Below, piece after piece: positions 19,402 through 27,659 of a stretch of DNA of 64,000 nucleotides. Where the stretch lies: positions 248,001 to 312,000 of the forward strand of contig NZ_JAFCKQ010000001.1 in NCBI RefSeq assembly GCF_018130215.1, read 5' to 3'. The notes below the pieces were generated by a model. It saw only the letters and a program-made list of their open reading frames with translations. It did no database searches and was not told the DNA's origin. The translations under genes were made by a program, and so were the position numbers. The stretch comes from Bradyrhizobium jicamae. Lineage in GTDB: Bacteria > Pseudomonadota > Alphaproteobacteria > Rhizobiales > Xanthobacteraceae. Each line of letters opens with the position of its first letter. Position 1 is the stretch's first letter.

Positions 19402-20667
19402 ATGGCCGAGCGCGTGGTCAGGCTGCCCGACGTCGGCGAAGGCATCGCGGAAGCCGAGCTCGTGGAATGGCACGTGAAGGTCGGCGATGTCGTGCGCGAA
19501 GATGCCGTGCTCGGCGCCGTCATGACAGACAAGGCGACGGTCGAAATTCCCTCGCCCGCCGACGGACGGGTCACGTGGCTCGCTGGCAATGTGGGCGACG
19601 TTCTCGCCATCGGCTCGGACTTCGTTCGACTGGAAGTCGACGGCAAGAGCGCGCCGGCGACGGAGGCCGTGAAAGTCGCATCACCCGCGGCAAGCGCTTC
19701 GGCCAAAAAGCCTGAACATGCCGCAAGCGCCCCGCGCGTGCCGGCGAGCGAGCCGCCCGACGCACCGAGGGCGCAGCCCTCAGCAGGCCCGCTCCACCAC
19801 GCCGGCGACCGGCCTCTGGCCGCCCCGGCGGTTCGGCTCCGCGCGCGGGAAGCAGGCGTCGACTTGCGTCGGGTTCGCGGCACGGGCCCCGCCGGGCGCA
19901 TCACCCACGACGACCTTGATGCCCATCTCGCGCGCGGCGGTACAGCGACGCCCTATCCGACGCAAACCGCGGTAACCGACATCAAGATCGTCGGCTTGCG
20001 CCGCAAGATCGCCGAGAAGATGTCGATTGCGAGCTCGCGCATTCCGCACATCACCTATGTCGAAGAGGTCGATGTCACCGCGCTCGAGGATCTGCGCGCG
20101 AAGCTCAACAGCCAGAAGCAGCCCGGCAAGCCCAGGCTGACATTGCTGCCGTTCCTGATGCGCGCCATGGTGCGTGCGATCGCCGAGCAGCCGCATCTCA
20201 ATGCGCATTTCGACGATGAGGCCGGGATCGTTCACCAGCACGCAGGCATTCATATCGGGATCGCCACGCAAACGCCGACCGGCCTGGTGGTCCCCGTTGT
20301 CCGGCATGCGGAAGCGCGCGAGCTCTGGAGTTGCGCCGCCGAGGTCACGCGGCTCGCGGAAGCGGCCCGGAACGGCAACGCCACCCGCGACGAGCTCACC
20401 GGCTCGACCATTACGATCACATCGCTCGGTGCGCTGGGCGGGCTCGCGACGACACCCATCATCAATCACCCGGAGGTCGCGATCGTCGGCGTCAACCGCA
20501 TCGCAATCCGTCCGCACTGGGATGGCGCTGCCTTCGTGCCGCGGCAGATGATGAACCTGTCGTCCAGCTTCGATCACCGGGTGATCGATGGGTTCGATGC
20601 AGCCCGGTTCGTGCAGCGTATCAAGCAGCTCCTCGAGACACCGGCCATGATCTTCATTGACGCATAG
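19402..20667 (+). CDS. bkdB: Branched-chain 2-oxoacid dehydrogenase E2, dihydrolipoamide acyltransferase
   Basis: 421 residues. An N-terminal lipoyl domain (VRLPDVGEGIAEAELVEWHV) with the lipoylated Lys44 in MTDKATVEI is followed by an Ala/Pro-rich linker. Then come a peripheral-subunit-binding domain (VRLRAREAGVDLRRV, GTGPAGRITHDDL) and the catalytic acyltransferase domain ending in the active-site DHRVIDG. It forms the core of the complex and transfers branched acyl groups to CoA. One lipoyl domain is seen, as in bacterial Bkd E2. Its end lies 5 bp from lpdV. Confidence 0.95.
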   Translation: MAERVVRLPDVGEGIAEAELVEWHVKVGDVVREDAVLGAVMTDKATVEIPSPADGRVTWLAGNVGDVLAIGSDFVRLEVDGKSAPATEAVKVASPAASASAKKPEHAASAPRVPASEPPDAPRAQPSAGPLHHAGDRPLAAPAVRLRAREAGVDLRRVRGTGPAGRITHDDLDAHLARGGTATPYPTQTAVTDIKIVGLRRKIAEKMSIASSRIPHITYVEEVDVTALEDLRAKLNSQKQPGKPRLTLLPFLMRAMVRAIAEQPHLNAHFDDEAGIVHQHAGIHIGIATQTPTGLVVPVVRHAEARELWSCAAEVTRLAEAARNGNATRDELTGSTITITSLGALGGLATTPIINHPEVAIVGVNRIAIRPHWDGAAFVPRQMMNLSSSFDHRVIDGFDAARFVQRIKQLLETPAMIFIDA

Positions 20668-20671
20668 GACG

Positions 20672-22069
20672 ATGACCGAAATCACCTGCAAGCTCCTTGT
20701 CATCGGCGCGGGCCCCGGCGGCTACACCTGCGCGATCCGTGCCGGCCAGCTCGGCACCGATACGATCATTGTCGAGGCCGAAAAGCCGGGTGGAACCTGC
20801 CTCAATGTCGGCTGCATTCCTTCCAAGGCTTTGATCCATGCAGCCGGTGAGTACGAAACCATTGCGCGCGCCGCGGAGGGCGAGAGTGCGCTCGGTATCT
20901 CCACGGCGAAGCCGTCGCTCGACTTCGCCAGGACCATCGCCTGGAAGGACAATATCGTCCGGCGCCTGAACGGCGGCGTGGCCGGTCTTTTGAAGAGGGC
21001 CGGAGTCAGGTCCGTGGCCGGGTACGCCCGTTTCCGCGACGGCAAGACCGTCGAGGTCGAAACGCAATCCGGCCGGCAGATGATCCATGCAGAAACGGTG
21101 GTGATCGCGACCGGCTCCGAGCCGGTTGCGCTGCCGTTTCTTCCCTTCGGGGGTCGCGTGATCTCCTCGACGGAGGCTTTGGCGCTAACCGAAATCCCCA
21201 GGAAGCTCGTCGTGGTCGGCGGCGGTTACATTGGCCTCGAGCTCGGCACGGCGTTCGCGAAAATGGGCGCGGCCGTCACGGTCGTCGAGGCCGCGCCACG
21301 CATTCTCCCGCAATACGACTGCGACCTGAGCGACCCCGTCGCAAGGCGCCTGACCGCGCTCGGGGTCACGGTTCTGACGGGCGCGAAAGCGAAAGCGCTC
21401 GTCGCGGACGGCACGGCGCTCGCAATCGAGACTGCCAGTGGCGAGCAGACATCACTCGAAGCCGACAAGATCCTTGTTACGGTCGGCCGCAGGCCCGCGA
21501 CAAGCGGCTTTGGCCTCGAGACTCTTGATCTCGACATGGACGGACCTTTCATCCGGATCGACGACCGATGCCGCACCTCGATGCACGGCATCTCCGCGAT
21601 CGGAGACGTCACGGGAGAGCCGATGCTGGCACACCGCGCCATAGCGCAGGGCGAGATGGTGGCTGAGATCGTTGCCGGCCGCCGCCGCGCCTGGGACCGG
21701 ATTTCGATCCCGGCGATCTGCTTCACCGATCCCGAGATCGTCACCGTCGGCCTGTCACCGAGCGAGGCGAGCAGCAAGGGTTTCGACGTCAAGACAGAGC
21801 GCTTTCCGTTCAAGGCCAACGGCCGCGCACTGACGCTGGATCGGGAAGACGGCTTTATCCGGACCGTCGTGCGAGCCGACAATCATCTCCTGTTGGGTGT
21901 CCAGGGCGTTGGCACCGGCATCGCCGAGCTTTCGGCGGCCTTCAGTCTTGCGCTGGAGATGGGCGCGCGCCTGGAGGATGTCGCCATGACCATCCATGCG
22001 CATCCAACCCAAAGCGAAGCCTTTCACGAGGCCGCGCTGAAGTCGCTGGGTCACGCGATTCATATCTAG
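20672..22069 (+). CDS. lpdV: Dihydrolipoamide dehydrogenase (E3) of the branched-chain complex
   Basis: About 465 residues. FAD-binding GAGPGGYTCAIRAGQLG is at the N-terminus, the redox-active disulfide is in GGTCLNVGCIPSKAL, and an NAD-binding GGGYIGLELGTAFAKMG is at about residue 175. SIGDVTGEPMLAHRA-type FAD contacts follow, and the C-terminal HAHPTQSEAFHEA carries the active-site His/Glu. It reoxidises the E2 lipoyl group with NAD+. ATG 20672 is preferred to the earlier in-frame ATG that overlaps bkdB. A dedicated E3 in the operon matches the Pseudomonas bkd layout. Confidence 0.94.
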   Translation: MTEITCKLLVIGAGPGGYTCAIRAGQLGTDTIIVEAEKPGGTCLNVGCIPSKALIHAAGEYETIARAAEGESALGISTAKPSLDFARTIAWKDNIVRRLNGGVAGLLKRAGVRSVAGYARFRDGKTVEVETQSGRQMIHAETVVIATGSEPVALPFLPFGGRVISSTEALALTEIPRKLVVVGGGYIGLELGTAFAKMGAAVTVVEAAPRILPQYDCDLSDPVARRLTALGVTVLTGAKAKALVADGTALAIETASGEQTSLEADKILVTVGRRPATSGFGLETLDLDMDGPFIRIDDRCRTSMHGISAIGDVTGEPMLAHRAIAQGEMVAEIVAGRRRAWDRISIPAICFTDPEIVTVGLSPSEASSKGFDVKTERFPFKANGRALTLDREDGFIRTVVRADNHLLLGVQGVGTGIAELSAAFSLALEMGARLEDVAMTIHAHPTQSEAFHEAALKSLGHAIHI

Positions 22070-22145
22070 AGCATGGTCCGGAAAAGTGTGTAGCGGTTTT
22101 CCCTCGTGACAAACGCGGAACGCGTTTGCGCGGAGATCATGCTCA
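22069..22145. repeat. Dispersed palindromic-ended intergenic element
   Basis: A 77-bp element beginning GAGCATGGTCCGGAAAAG at the lpdV stop codon and ending GGAGATCATGCTC, so its ends are inverted (GAGCATG/CATGCTC). The inner part, with TTTTCCCTCGTGACAAACGC and the self-complementary CGCGGAACGCGTTTGCG, is of a type I recall as widespread between genes in Bradyrhizobium-like genomes. Copy number cannot be checked here. Confidence 0.55.
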
Positions 22146-22254
22146 AACAATGAATCAATGCGTCATAACGATTCAGCCTTATCTCATCGCCTTTGGATGC
22201 GACATCTAAGTCGACAACCATCGGAAACACACAGCCAGTACCCCTCGCGGGCAA

Positions 22255-22482
22255 TCATCGTGTGCGATCAGGTGATCTGCCCTCACGCAGCCGTGCGATC
22301 TTCCGGCGCGCTCGACTGATTTGGCTTTTGACAGTGCCAAGAGGAAGGTCGAACGTTTTGGCGAGATGCTCATAAGTGCAGTGTTCGTTCACAAAGGTTG
22401 TAAGCAAACGACGCTGCCGAGCCGACACCGCGTCCAGTTCGGCATCGGTAAAGTCCCTCGTAGTGTCAGCAACCCTGGTCAT
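22255..22482 (-). CDS. Sigma-70 region 4-like small DNA-binding protein
   Basis: 75 residues, essentially only a sigma region 4: AELDAVSARQRRLLTTFVNE, then a helix-turn-helix (EHLAKTFDLPLGTVKSQISR) and a basic tail (ARRKIARLREGR). No region 2 is encoded upstream, so it cannot act as a complete sigma factor. It could be a region-4-only regulator or a relic of an ECF sigma gene. ATG 22482 has GGAGGG about 10 nt upstream; the open frame runs further up but without protein character. It is the last of three co-directional genes, 99 bp after the membrane protein. Confidence 0.7.
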   Translation of the reverse strand: MTRVADTTRDFTDAELDAVSARQRRLLTTFVNEHCTYEHLAKTFDLPLGTVKSQISRARRKIARLREGRSPDRTR

Positions 22483-22581
22483 TTGACCACATCCCTCCTC
22501 GAAAACGAGCGATAGGCTTAGTGAGGCAGCCTCATCCGACCGGGAGTTGAGGTCGGAGAGACCCGTCGAAGCCAACTCCGC

Positions 22582-23454
22582 CTACGGCGTCGTCACTCTT
22601 GGCGCACTCCGTCCGGCAGGGGACATCCATTCAGGGAGCGGCGCGCCGATCCGGTGCCGACCACCCGCAACTGCAGCAGCCCAGGCGCTCACGGCTCCAA
22701 GGAGGGTGGCCGCCGCGATCGAAAACGCCAGGATGATGGTGCTGCGACGCAAATGAGAGATCGCAGCATTCGAACTCGCAATCGCCTGATCGACACGCCG
22801 CTCGGCGTCGCTGGCCGAAAGGCCCGTCAACGTCTGGACCTGCTGAGTGAGAAACGTTCGATCATCGCCGTTTACGCCACTGTGGCTCGACGCGGTCATG
22901 AGAATCCGGCCCGCCTCGGCACGTTCGGTGCTCAAGTCAGCGTTCGGAGGACGACGTGGCGAACGCAAGAGCCGATCGAGCTCGTAGCTCAGAAGCGGTT
23001 CAGCCGAGGTCGACTTTTGCATGACCAGCGATGACGTCGGATGATTGAGTGCGGCAGCGCTCACAATTGCCGTCAGGCCGGCGCCGACGATAACCGCGAG
23101 CGCCCAGGCCGTCAGGCCATGAAGGCCATCGCTTGTTTCCGTCTCCGGGTTGCCGGCGACTTCGACATTGCCATGGGCCCGCCCCGCAATGTACCCCCCG
23201 ATGCCGAAACTGACGATTGCCAGCAGGATCAGATAAAGGCCCGAGAGCAGCGACAACGCGACGGATGCGTCTCGCCACGTCGGCGAGGTCGAGCTGACGC
23301 CAAGACCGATGGTGACGCCAAAGCTTATCAAGATGAAGGCAAATGCAGCCGCGGCGAAAGCTCCGGCGACGATTGGCGTCCATCGCAGATATCGGTGTTG
23401 ATCGGGAAGCGAAAGCGCCTCGTCTGCGACGAGCGTGGGAGATTCGATACTCAT
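22582..23454 (-). CDS. Membrane protein of unknown function
   Basis: 290 residues, not assigned to a named family. Three or four hydrophobic segments are seen: WTPIVAGAFAAAAFAFILIS near the start, ALSLLSGLYLILLAIVSFGIGGYIAG, LTAWALAVIVGAGLTAIVSA, and one close to the C-terminus (STIILAFSIAAATLLGAVSA). Between the third and last there is a soluble stretch of about 100 residues with SxLSASDAERRVDQAI-like helix, probably periplasmic. ATG 23454 follows the 24-residue peptide gene by 11 bp, so the two are co-transcribed. Confidence 0.7.
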   Translation of the reverse strand: MSIESPTLVADEALSLPDQHRYLRWTPIVAGAFAAAAFAFILISFGVTIGLGVSSTSPTWRDASVALSLLSGLYLILLAIVSFGIGGYIAGRAHGNVEVAGNPETETSDGLHGLTAWALAVIVGAGLTAIVSAAALNHPTSSLVMQKSTSAEPLLSYELDRLLRSPRRPPNADLSTERAEAGRILMTASSHSGVNGDDRTFLTQQVQTLTGLSASDAERRVDQAIASSNAAISHLRRSTIILAFSIAAATLLGAVSAWAAAVAGGRHRIGAPLPEWMSPAGRSAPRVTTP

Positions 23455-23465
23455 GGTCGATTCTC

Positions 23466-23540
23466 TCAGCGCAAACCAAAGAACGAAAGGATAAACAGTA
23501 TCACGACGATCAGACCAACGAGATAGATCAGCTGGTTCAT
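23466..23540 (-). CDS. 24-residue single-pass membrane peptide
   Basis: A very short gene: Met-Asn-Gln-Leu, then a hydrophobic helix (IYLVGLIVVILFILSFFG) ending Leu-Arg. It has an excellent ribosome binding site (GGAGGAT, about 6 nt before ATG), stops 11 bp before the membrane-protein gene and runs in the same direction. From memory, near-identical peptides occur in many rhizobia; this was not searched. Upstream on the minus strand, GGAAC followed 16 nt later by GATT weakly resembles an EcfG general-stress promoter (GGAAC-N16/17-GTT), so stress control is possible but not established. Confidence 0.65.
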   Translation of the reverse strand: MNQLIYLVGLIVVILFILSFFGLR

Positions 23541-23920
23541 TTCGATCCTCCTCCAGTTCCTCCCCGGGCTGATAATCGCAGGTGGTTTGGAAGGTTCCTG
23601 TTCGATCCCGATGGTTCTGCGCAGCGTGTAGCCAGAGGTTCCCGTAGCGGGCGACCGAGAACACTGATGTTCGTGCAGGATCTACGGCAGCGCGTGATTG
23701 GCGCCGCGCAGCTACTCGCCATGCGATATCAAGGAGCTGTTCGATCAGGTAAAGTCGTTCGCAACCGCAGCGTCGGCAAAGAGATTTCAGCGCCATCGCA
23801 CGGAGCCATCTGGATCGGCTCGTCGCCCCGTCGCCGCGCCTCCAGGCGTCCAACAGCGCGCGCCCTTGTCCGCGATCCGCCTGGAGCTGATCTTGTTGAA
23901 CTGGTGTGACCCGACGAGAT
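23541..23920. other. 380-bp gap next to the tRNA; no integrase
   Basis: This is where a tRNA-integrated island usually carries its integrase. Only unconvincing short frames are present, on both strands, so the gene is absent or was deleted. The promoter of the 24-residue peptide gene should lie at its left end. Confidence 0.5.
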
Positions 23921-23997
23921 GGCGATCCCGGGAAGACTCGAACTTCCGACCTACGGTTTAGGAAACCGTCGCTCTATCCGGCTGAGCTACGGGACCG
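23921..23997 (-). tRNA. tRNA-Arg, anticodon CCT
   Basis: 77 nt with CCA encoded. Acceptor stem GGTCCCG/CGGGATC (one G-T wobble), D-arm GCTC/GAGC, anticodon arm ACGGT-TTCCTAA-ACCGT giving anticodon CCT, variable loop AGGTC, T-arm GGAAG-TTCGAGT-CTTCC. All stems pair, so it is intact. Its 3' 45 nt recur at 3739-3783. tRNA-Arg genes are frequent integration sites. Confidence 0.95.
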
Positions 23998-24095
23998 CGA
24001 ACCCGCTGGCGCGGGCGTGGCATCCCATAGCAGAGACGGTGCCGGATCGCTAGTCCGCGCCGGTCATCGGCAGGCGCCGACCGGCGCTCCGGTTC

Positions 24096-25604
24096 CTAGG
24101 CGACCTGCCTTGCCGGCGCCGGGTCCGCACCGGCGGCCGCGGCTGCTCGCCGCGCCGGTCGATACTCGATCGCCTCGTCCTTCATCGAGCCGAAGCGCAG
24201 GCTGACGATGTCGAGCGCGTAGTTCTGGTAGAGCCGCCAGGGCCGGCGCGAACCCTGCTTGGGGAATCTCTCCATCGCGCGCTGCACGTAACCGGAGGAG
24301 AAATCGACCCATGGCATTTCGGTGACGGAGGGATCGTTCCGCCGCGGCGTCGCTTGCGCGTAGCCGTTGGCCTTCATGTAGTTGAGCATGCGGCAGACAT
24401 ACTCGCAGGTCAGGTCGCATTTCAGCGTCCACGACGCGTTGGTGTAGCCGAAGGCGGAGGCGAGGTTCGGCACGCCCGAATACATCAGGCCCTTGTAGTT
24501 CATGGTCTTCGACAGATCGACATCAGCGCCGTCGACACTGAGCGCGAGCCCGCCAAGCACCTGCAGATCGAGGCCGGTCGCCGTCACCACGACATCGGCG
24601 TCGAGTTGATTACCGGATTTCAGTTTGATGCCGGAAGCCGTGAAGGTCTCGATCTGGTCGGTGACGACAGACGACCTGCCGCTCCGGATCGAGTCGAACA
24701 GGTCGCCGTTCGGCACCAGGCAGAGCCGCTGGTCCCACGGCTTGTAACGCGGCGTGAAATGAGTGGCGACGTCGTAGTCGGGGCCGAGCGCCTGGCGCAC
24801 GCCGCCGAGGATCAGGTTCTTCACCCGCTCCGGATCGCGCTTGCAGAGCCGGTAGAAGTACATGCCGAGCAACACGTTCTTCCAGCGGGTGATGCCGTAG
24901 GCGAGCTTGGCCGGCAGCCGCGCACGCAGCCAGTCGGCGATCTTGTCCTTGTCGGGACGCGAGACGACATAGGTCGGCGAGCGCTGCAGCATCGTGACAT
25001 GCGATGCAGCCTTGGCCATCTCCGGCACCAGGGTCACGGCGGTGGCACCGCTGCCGATCACCACGACCTTCTTGCCGGCGTAGTCGATGTCCTCGGTCCA
25101 TTGCTGCGGATGGACCACGCGGCCGGCGAAATCCGAAACCCCGGGGAAATCGGGCGTGTAGCCGTGCTCGTATTTGTAGTAGCCGCTGCACATGAACAGG
25201 AAGTTGCAGGTGAGACGCTCGATCGTCTTCTCGGGCCCGCGCTCGACCTCGACCGTCCATCGCGAGTCGGCCGACGACCAGTCGGCGCTGATGACGCGGT
25301 GGTTGAAGCGGATCTTCTTGTCGATGCCGTAGATGCTCGCGGTCTCGCGCACATATTTCAGGATCGACGATCCGTCGGCGATCGCCTTCGGCTCGGTCCA
25401 CGGCCGGAACGAATAGCCCAGCGTGTACATGTCGGAATCGGAGCGGATTCCGGGATAGCGGAACAGGTCCCAGGTGCCGCCGATGCAATCGCGGCCCTCG
25501 AGGATGGCGTAGCTGCGGTCCGGGCAGTTGGTCTGCAAATGATAGCCGGCGCCGATGCCGGATAGGCCCGCACCCACGATCAGCACGTCGAAATGACCGG
25601 ACAT
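24096..25604 (-). CDS. Flavin-containing monooxygenase, Baeyer-Villiger (EthA-like) type
   Basis: 502 residues; an FAD- and NADPH-dependent class B monooxygenase predicted to turn ketones into esters or lactones, or to S-oxygenate. FAD motif GAGLSGIGAG is at residues 11-20, GGTWDLFRYPGIRSDSDMYT at 42-61. The Baeyer-Villiger fingerprint FxGxxxHxxxW is met at residues 159-169 (FAGRVVHPQQW), and the second Rossmann motif GSGATA is at 184-189. The C-terminus ends in an Ala-rich tail. GGGAGGG lies about 9 nt before the ATG. It is divergent from a TetR gene across two TGACA-N8-TGTCA palindromes, so repression by that TetR is likely. Confidence 0.9.
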   Translation of the reverse strand: MSGHFDVLIVGAGLSGIGAGYHLQTNCPDRSYAILEGRDCIGGTWDLFRYPGIRSDSDMYTLGYSFRPWTEPKAIADGSSILKYVRETASIYGIDKKIRFNHRVISADWSSADSRWTVEVERGPEKTIERLTCNFLFMCSGYYKYEHGYTPDFPGVSDFAGRVVHPQQWTEDIDYAGKKVVVIGSGATAVTLVPEMAKAASHVTMLQRSPTYVVSRPDKDKIADWLRARLPAKLAYGITRWKNVLLGMYFYRLCKRDPERVKNLILGGVRQALGPDYDVATHFTPRYKPWDQRLCLVPNGDLFDSIRSGRSSVVTDQIETFTASGIKLKSGNQLDADVVVTATGLDLQVLGGLALSVDGADVDLSKTMNYKGLMYSGVPNLASAFGYTNASWTLKCDLTCEYVCRMLNYMKANGYAQATPRRNDPSVTEMPWVDFSSGYVQRAMERFPKQGSRRPWRLYQNYALDIVSLRFGSMKDEAIEYRPARRAAAAAGADPAPARQVA

Positions 25605-25646
25605 TCGCTTGGCCCTCCCTTGGGCAACCGTTCCTGGCTAACGTTT

Positions 25647-25664
25647 TGACAATCTATCTTGTCA
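25647..25664. promoter_or_regulatory. Putative TetR operator 1
   Basis: Perfect TGACA-N8-TGTCA palindrome of 18 bp in the gap between the divergent monooxygenase and TetR genes. Its centre is 32 bp (three helical turns) from an identical-architecture site. A single extra TTGACA lies between the two. Confidence 0.6.
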
Positions 25665-25678
25665 GATACCTTGACATC

Positions 25679-25696
25679 TGACAATGCATCATGTCA
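25679..25696. promoter_or_regulatory. Putative TetR operator 2
   Basis: Second TGACA-N8-TGTCA palindrome with AT as the first two spacer bases, as in operator 1. It overlaps the upstream ATG at 25684, which argues that this ATG is not the TetR start and that translation begins at 25708. Confidence 0.6.
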
Positions 25697-25707
25697 ATAC
25701 TCTTTTC

Positions 25708-26352
25708 ATGGGAAGCAGCCGCAAAGCCCGCCTCTATGGCGGCATGGACGCCGAGGAACGCCGCGCCGAGCGGCGGCTCAAGCTGATCAACGCGGCGGTC
25801 GAGGTCTATGGCGAGGTCGGTTACCGCGGCGCGACCGTGAAGGCGATCTGCGAGGCCGCCGAGCTCACCGAACGCTATTTCTACGAATCCTTCGCCAACA
25901 GCGAGGCGCTGCTGATCGCGGCCTACAACCATGTCGTCGGCCATCTGCATGACGAGATGGCGGCGGCTGCGAACGCGGCGGGCCATGATGCCGAGCAGCG
26001 GTTGCGCGCCGCGCTGACGCTCTATTTTACGCGGCTGAAGCAGCATCCGAAGCCCGCGCGCGTGTTCCTGCTCGAGATATCGGGCATCAGCGCCGCGGTC
26101 GACGCGGTCAAGCTCGACGCCTTGCGCGACTTCAGCGACCTCCTGGTGCCCGCGATCGACGCGAAGCGGGGCGACAGGAACTCGACCGCGGCGCTGCTCT
26201 CCAGCGGCATGGTCGGTGCGGTCATCACGATCGCGCTGCGCTGGGTGTCGAAGCAATATCCGCAGACGATCGAGGACGTCGTCGCGATCGCCGCGGGATT
26301 CTGCCGCGTCGCGCTGACCGAGGCCGGCAAAAACAGACTGCGTTCAGTGTAG
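25708..26352 (+). CDS. TetR family transcriptional regulator
   Basis: About 214 residues. The N-terminal TetR HTH is clear: RRLKLINAAVEVYGEVGYRG, then ATVKAICEAAELTERYFYES. The C-terminal half is helical and variable, as expected for a ligand-binding dimer domain. ATG 25708 is chosen because the earlier ATG at 25684 lies inside a predicted operator. Ten bases downstream begins an alcohol dehydrogenase gene, and the Baeyer-Villiger monooxygenase lies divergently. It is probably a repressor of both, relieved by an alcohol, ketone or ester. Confidence 0.92.
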   Translation: MGSSRKARLYGGMDAEERRAERRLKLINAAVEVYGEVGYRGATVKAICEAAELTERYFYESFANSEALLIAAYNHVVGHLHDEMAAAANAAGHDAEQRLRAALTLYFTRLKQHPKPARVFLLEISGISAAVDAVKLDALRDFSDLLVPAIDAKRGDRNSTAALLSSGMVGAVITIALRWVSKQYPQTIEDVVAIAAGFCRVALTEAGKNRLRSV

Positions 26353-26362
26353 GGGACGGACC

Positions 26363-27445
26363 ATGCGCGCCGCCGTGTTCAGGAACGGAAACATCGTCAC
26401 CGATACGATTCCCGATCCCGTGCCGGCAGCAGGACAGGTGCTGGTGAAGACGCTGGCCTGCGGCATCTGCGGCTCCGACCTGCATGCGCGCAAGCATGCC
26501 GGCCACACCACGAAACTAATGAAGCATTTTCCCGGCCGCAAGCCGATGGACCTGTCGCGCGACATCGTGTTCGGTCACGAATTCTGCTGCGAGGTGCTCG
26601 ACTACGGACCTGCGACCCAGAAGCGGTTCAAGCCGGGCACCCGCGTCTGCTCGATCCCGGTCCTGCTCGGTGCGGGCGGGCCGCAAGGCATCGGCTATTC
26701 CAACGACATCGCCGGCGGCTATGCCGAGCGGATGCTGCTGAGCGAGCCGTTGATGATCGAGGTGCCGAACGGCCTCGCCGCCGAGCACGCCGCGCTGACC
26801 GAACCGCTCGCGGTCGGCCTCCACGCGGTGGCGAAGGCGAACGCGCGCGGCGACGAAGTGCCGCTGGTGATCGGTTGCGGACCGGTCGGCCTTGCGGTGA
26901 TCGCCGCGCTCAAGCTGCGCGGCCTGCATCCGATCGTGGCATCGGACTACTCGCCGGCGCGGCGCGCACTCGCCGCCAGGATGGGCGCCGACGTCGTGGT
27001 CAACCCGGCGGAGACGCAGCCGTTCACGGCCTGGGCTCAGCATGCCGAGATGACGCCGGAGCAGAAGGCGGCGCGGCCGCCGTTCCAGGCCTTCCTGCCG
27101 CCGCTGAAGCCCGGCCTGATCTTCGAATGCGTCGGTATTCCCGGACTGTTGCAACAGCTGTTCGAGGGCGCGCCGCGCGATGCACGCATCGTCGTGGTCG
27201 GCGTCTGCATGGAGAGCGATACCTCCGAGCCGCTGCTCGGCGTGCTCAAGGAATTGTCGCTGCAATACGTCTATGCCTACACGCCCGAGGAGTACGCGCT
27301 GGCGCTGCGCCTGATCGCCGAGGGCAAGGTCGATGCATCGGCGATGGTCACGGCGACCACCGGGCTCGACGGCGTGGCGCAGGCCTTTGGCGACCTCGCC
27401 AATCCCGAGCGTCACACCAAGATCATCATCCAGCCGGATCGTTGA
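26363..27445 (+). CDS. Zinc-dependent alcohol dehydrogenase, medium-chain (MDR) family
   Basis: 360 residues. Catalytic zinc ligands are in LACGICGSDLHARKH and FGHEFCCEVLDYG; a Rossmann segment VIGCGPVGLAVIAALKLRG follows near residue 170. The four-cysteine structural zinc loop of many MDR enzymes is not obvious, and there is a longer insert (TPEQKAARPPFQAF) before the GLIFECVG strand. It probably oxidises a secondary alcohol to a ketone, which the divergent monooxygenase could convert to an ester; that pathway is inference. It overlaps no gene and is 10 bp after the TetR gene, so it is likely in its operon. Confidence 0.9.
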   Translation: MRAAVFRNGNIVTDTIPDPVPAAGQVLVKTLACGICGSDLHARKHAGHTTKLMKHFPGRKPMDLSRDIVFGHEFCCEVLDYGPATQKRFKPGTRVCSIPVLLGAGGPQGIGYSNDIAGGYAERMLLSEPLMIEVPNGLAAEHAALTEPLAVGLHAVAKANARGDEVPLVIGCGPVGLAVIAALKLRGLHPIVASDYSPARRALAARMGADVVVNPAETQPFTAWAQHAEMTPEQKAARPPFQAFLPPLKPGLIFECVGIPGLLQQLFEGAPRDARIVVVGVCMESDTSEPLLGVLKELSLQYVYAYTPEEYALALRLIAEGKVDASAMVTATTGLDGVAQAFGDLANPERHTKIIIQPDR

Positions 27446-27659
27446 CGCGAGCCAGACCGCGCCAGGCCGACCCGATTACCGAATTTCGGCGGCATTTCCC
27501 GTGAATTCCCGGATGTGGCCGTACGCCCCACGGCCGCGTCGTCGATTTTGCTTGCAAGTCGAACGGGCTCCGGCTGTCTTAATCACGCTGACGGGCGCAA
27601 GCTGGTGGTGCAGTTTCGCCGGACGAAATAAAGGGTTACTGCATCGGCGGAGTTGGAAC

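Noticed and set aside
22069..22145. Possible riboswitch or terminator after lpdV
   Set aside because: Matches the layout of a dispersed intergenic element with inverted ends; no conserved aptamer core seen.
23541..23920. Search for an integrase or excisionase next to the tRNA
   Set aside because: No frame with catalytic R-H-R-Y pattern on either strand; reported only as absent.
23698..23961. Plus-strand open frame ending in the tRNA as a possible integrase remnant
   Set aside because: No tyrosine-recombinase motif, and the last third is the complement of the tRNA gene.
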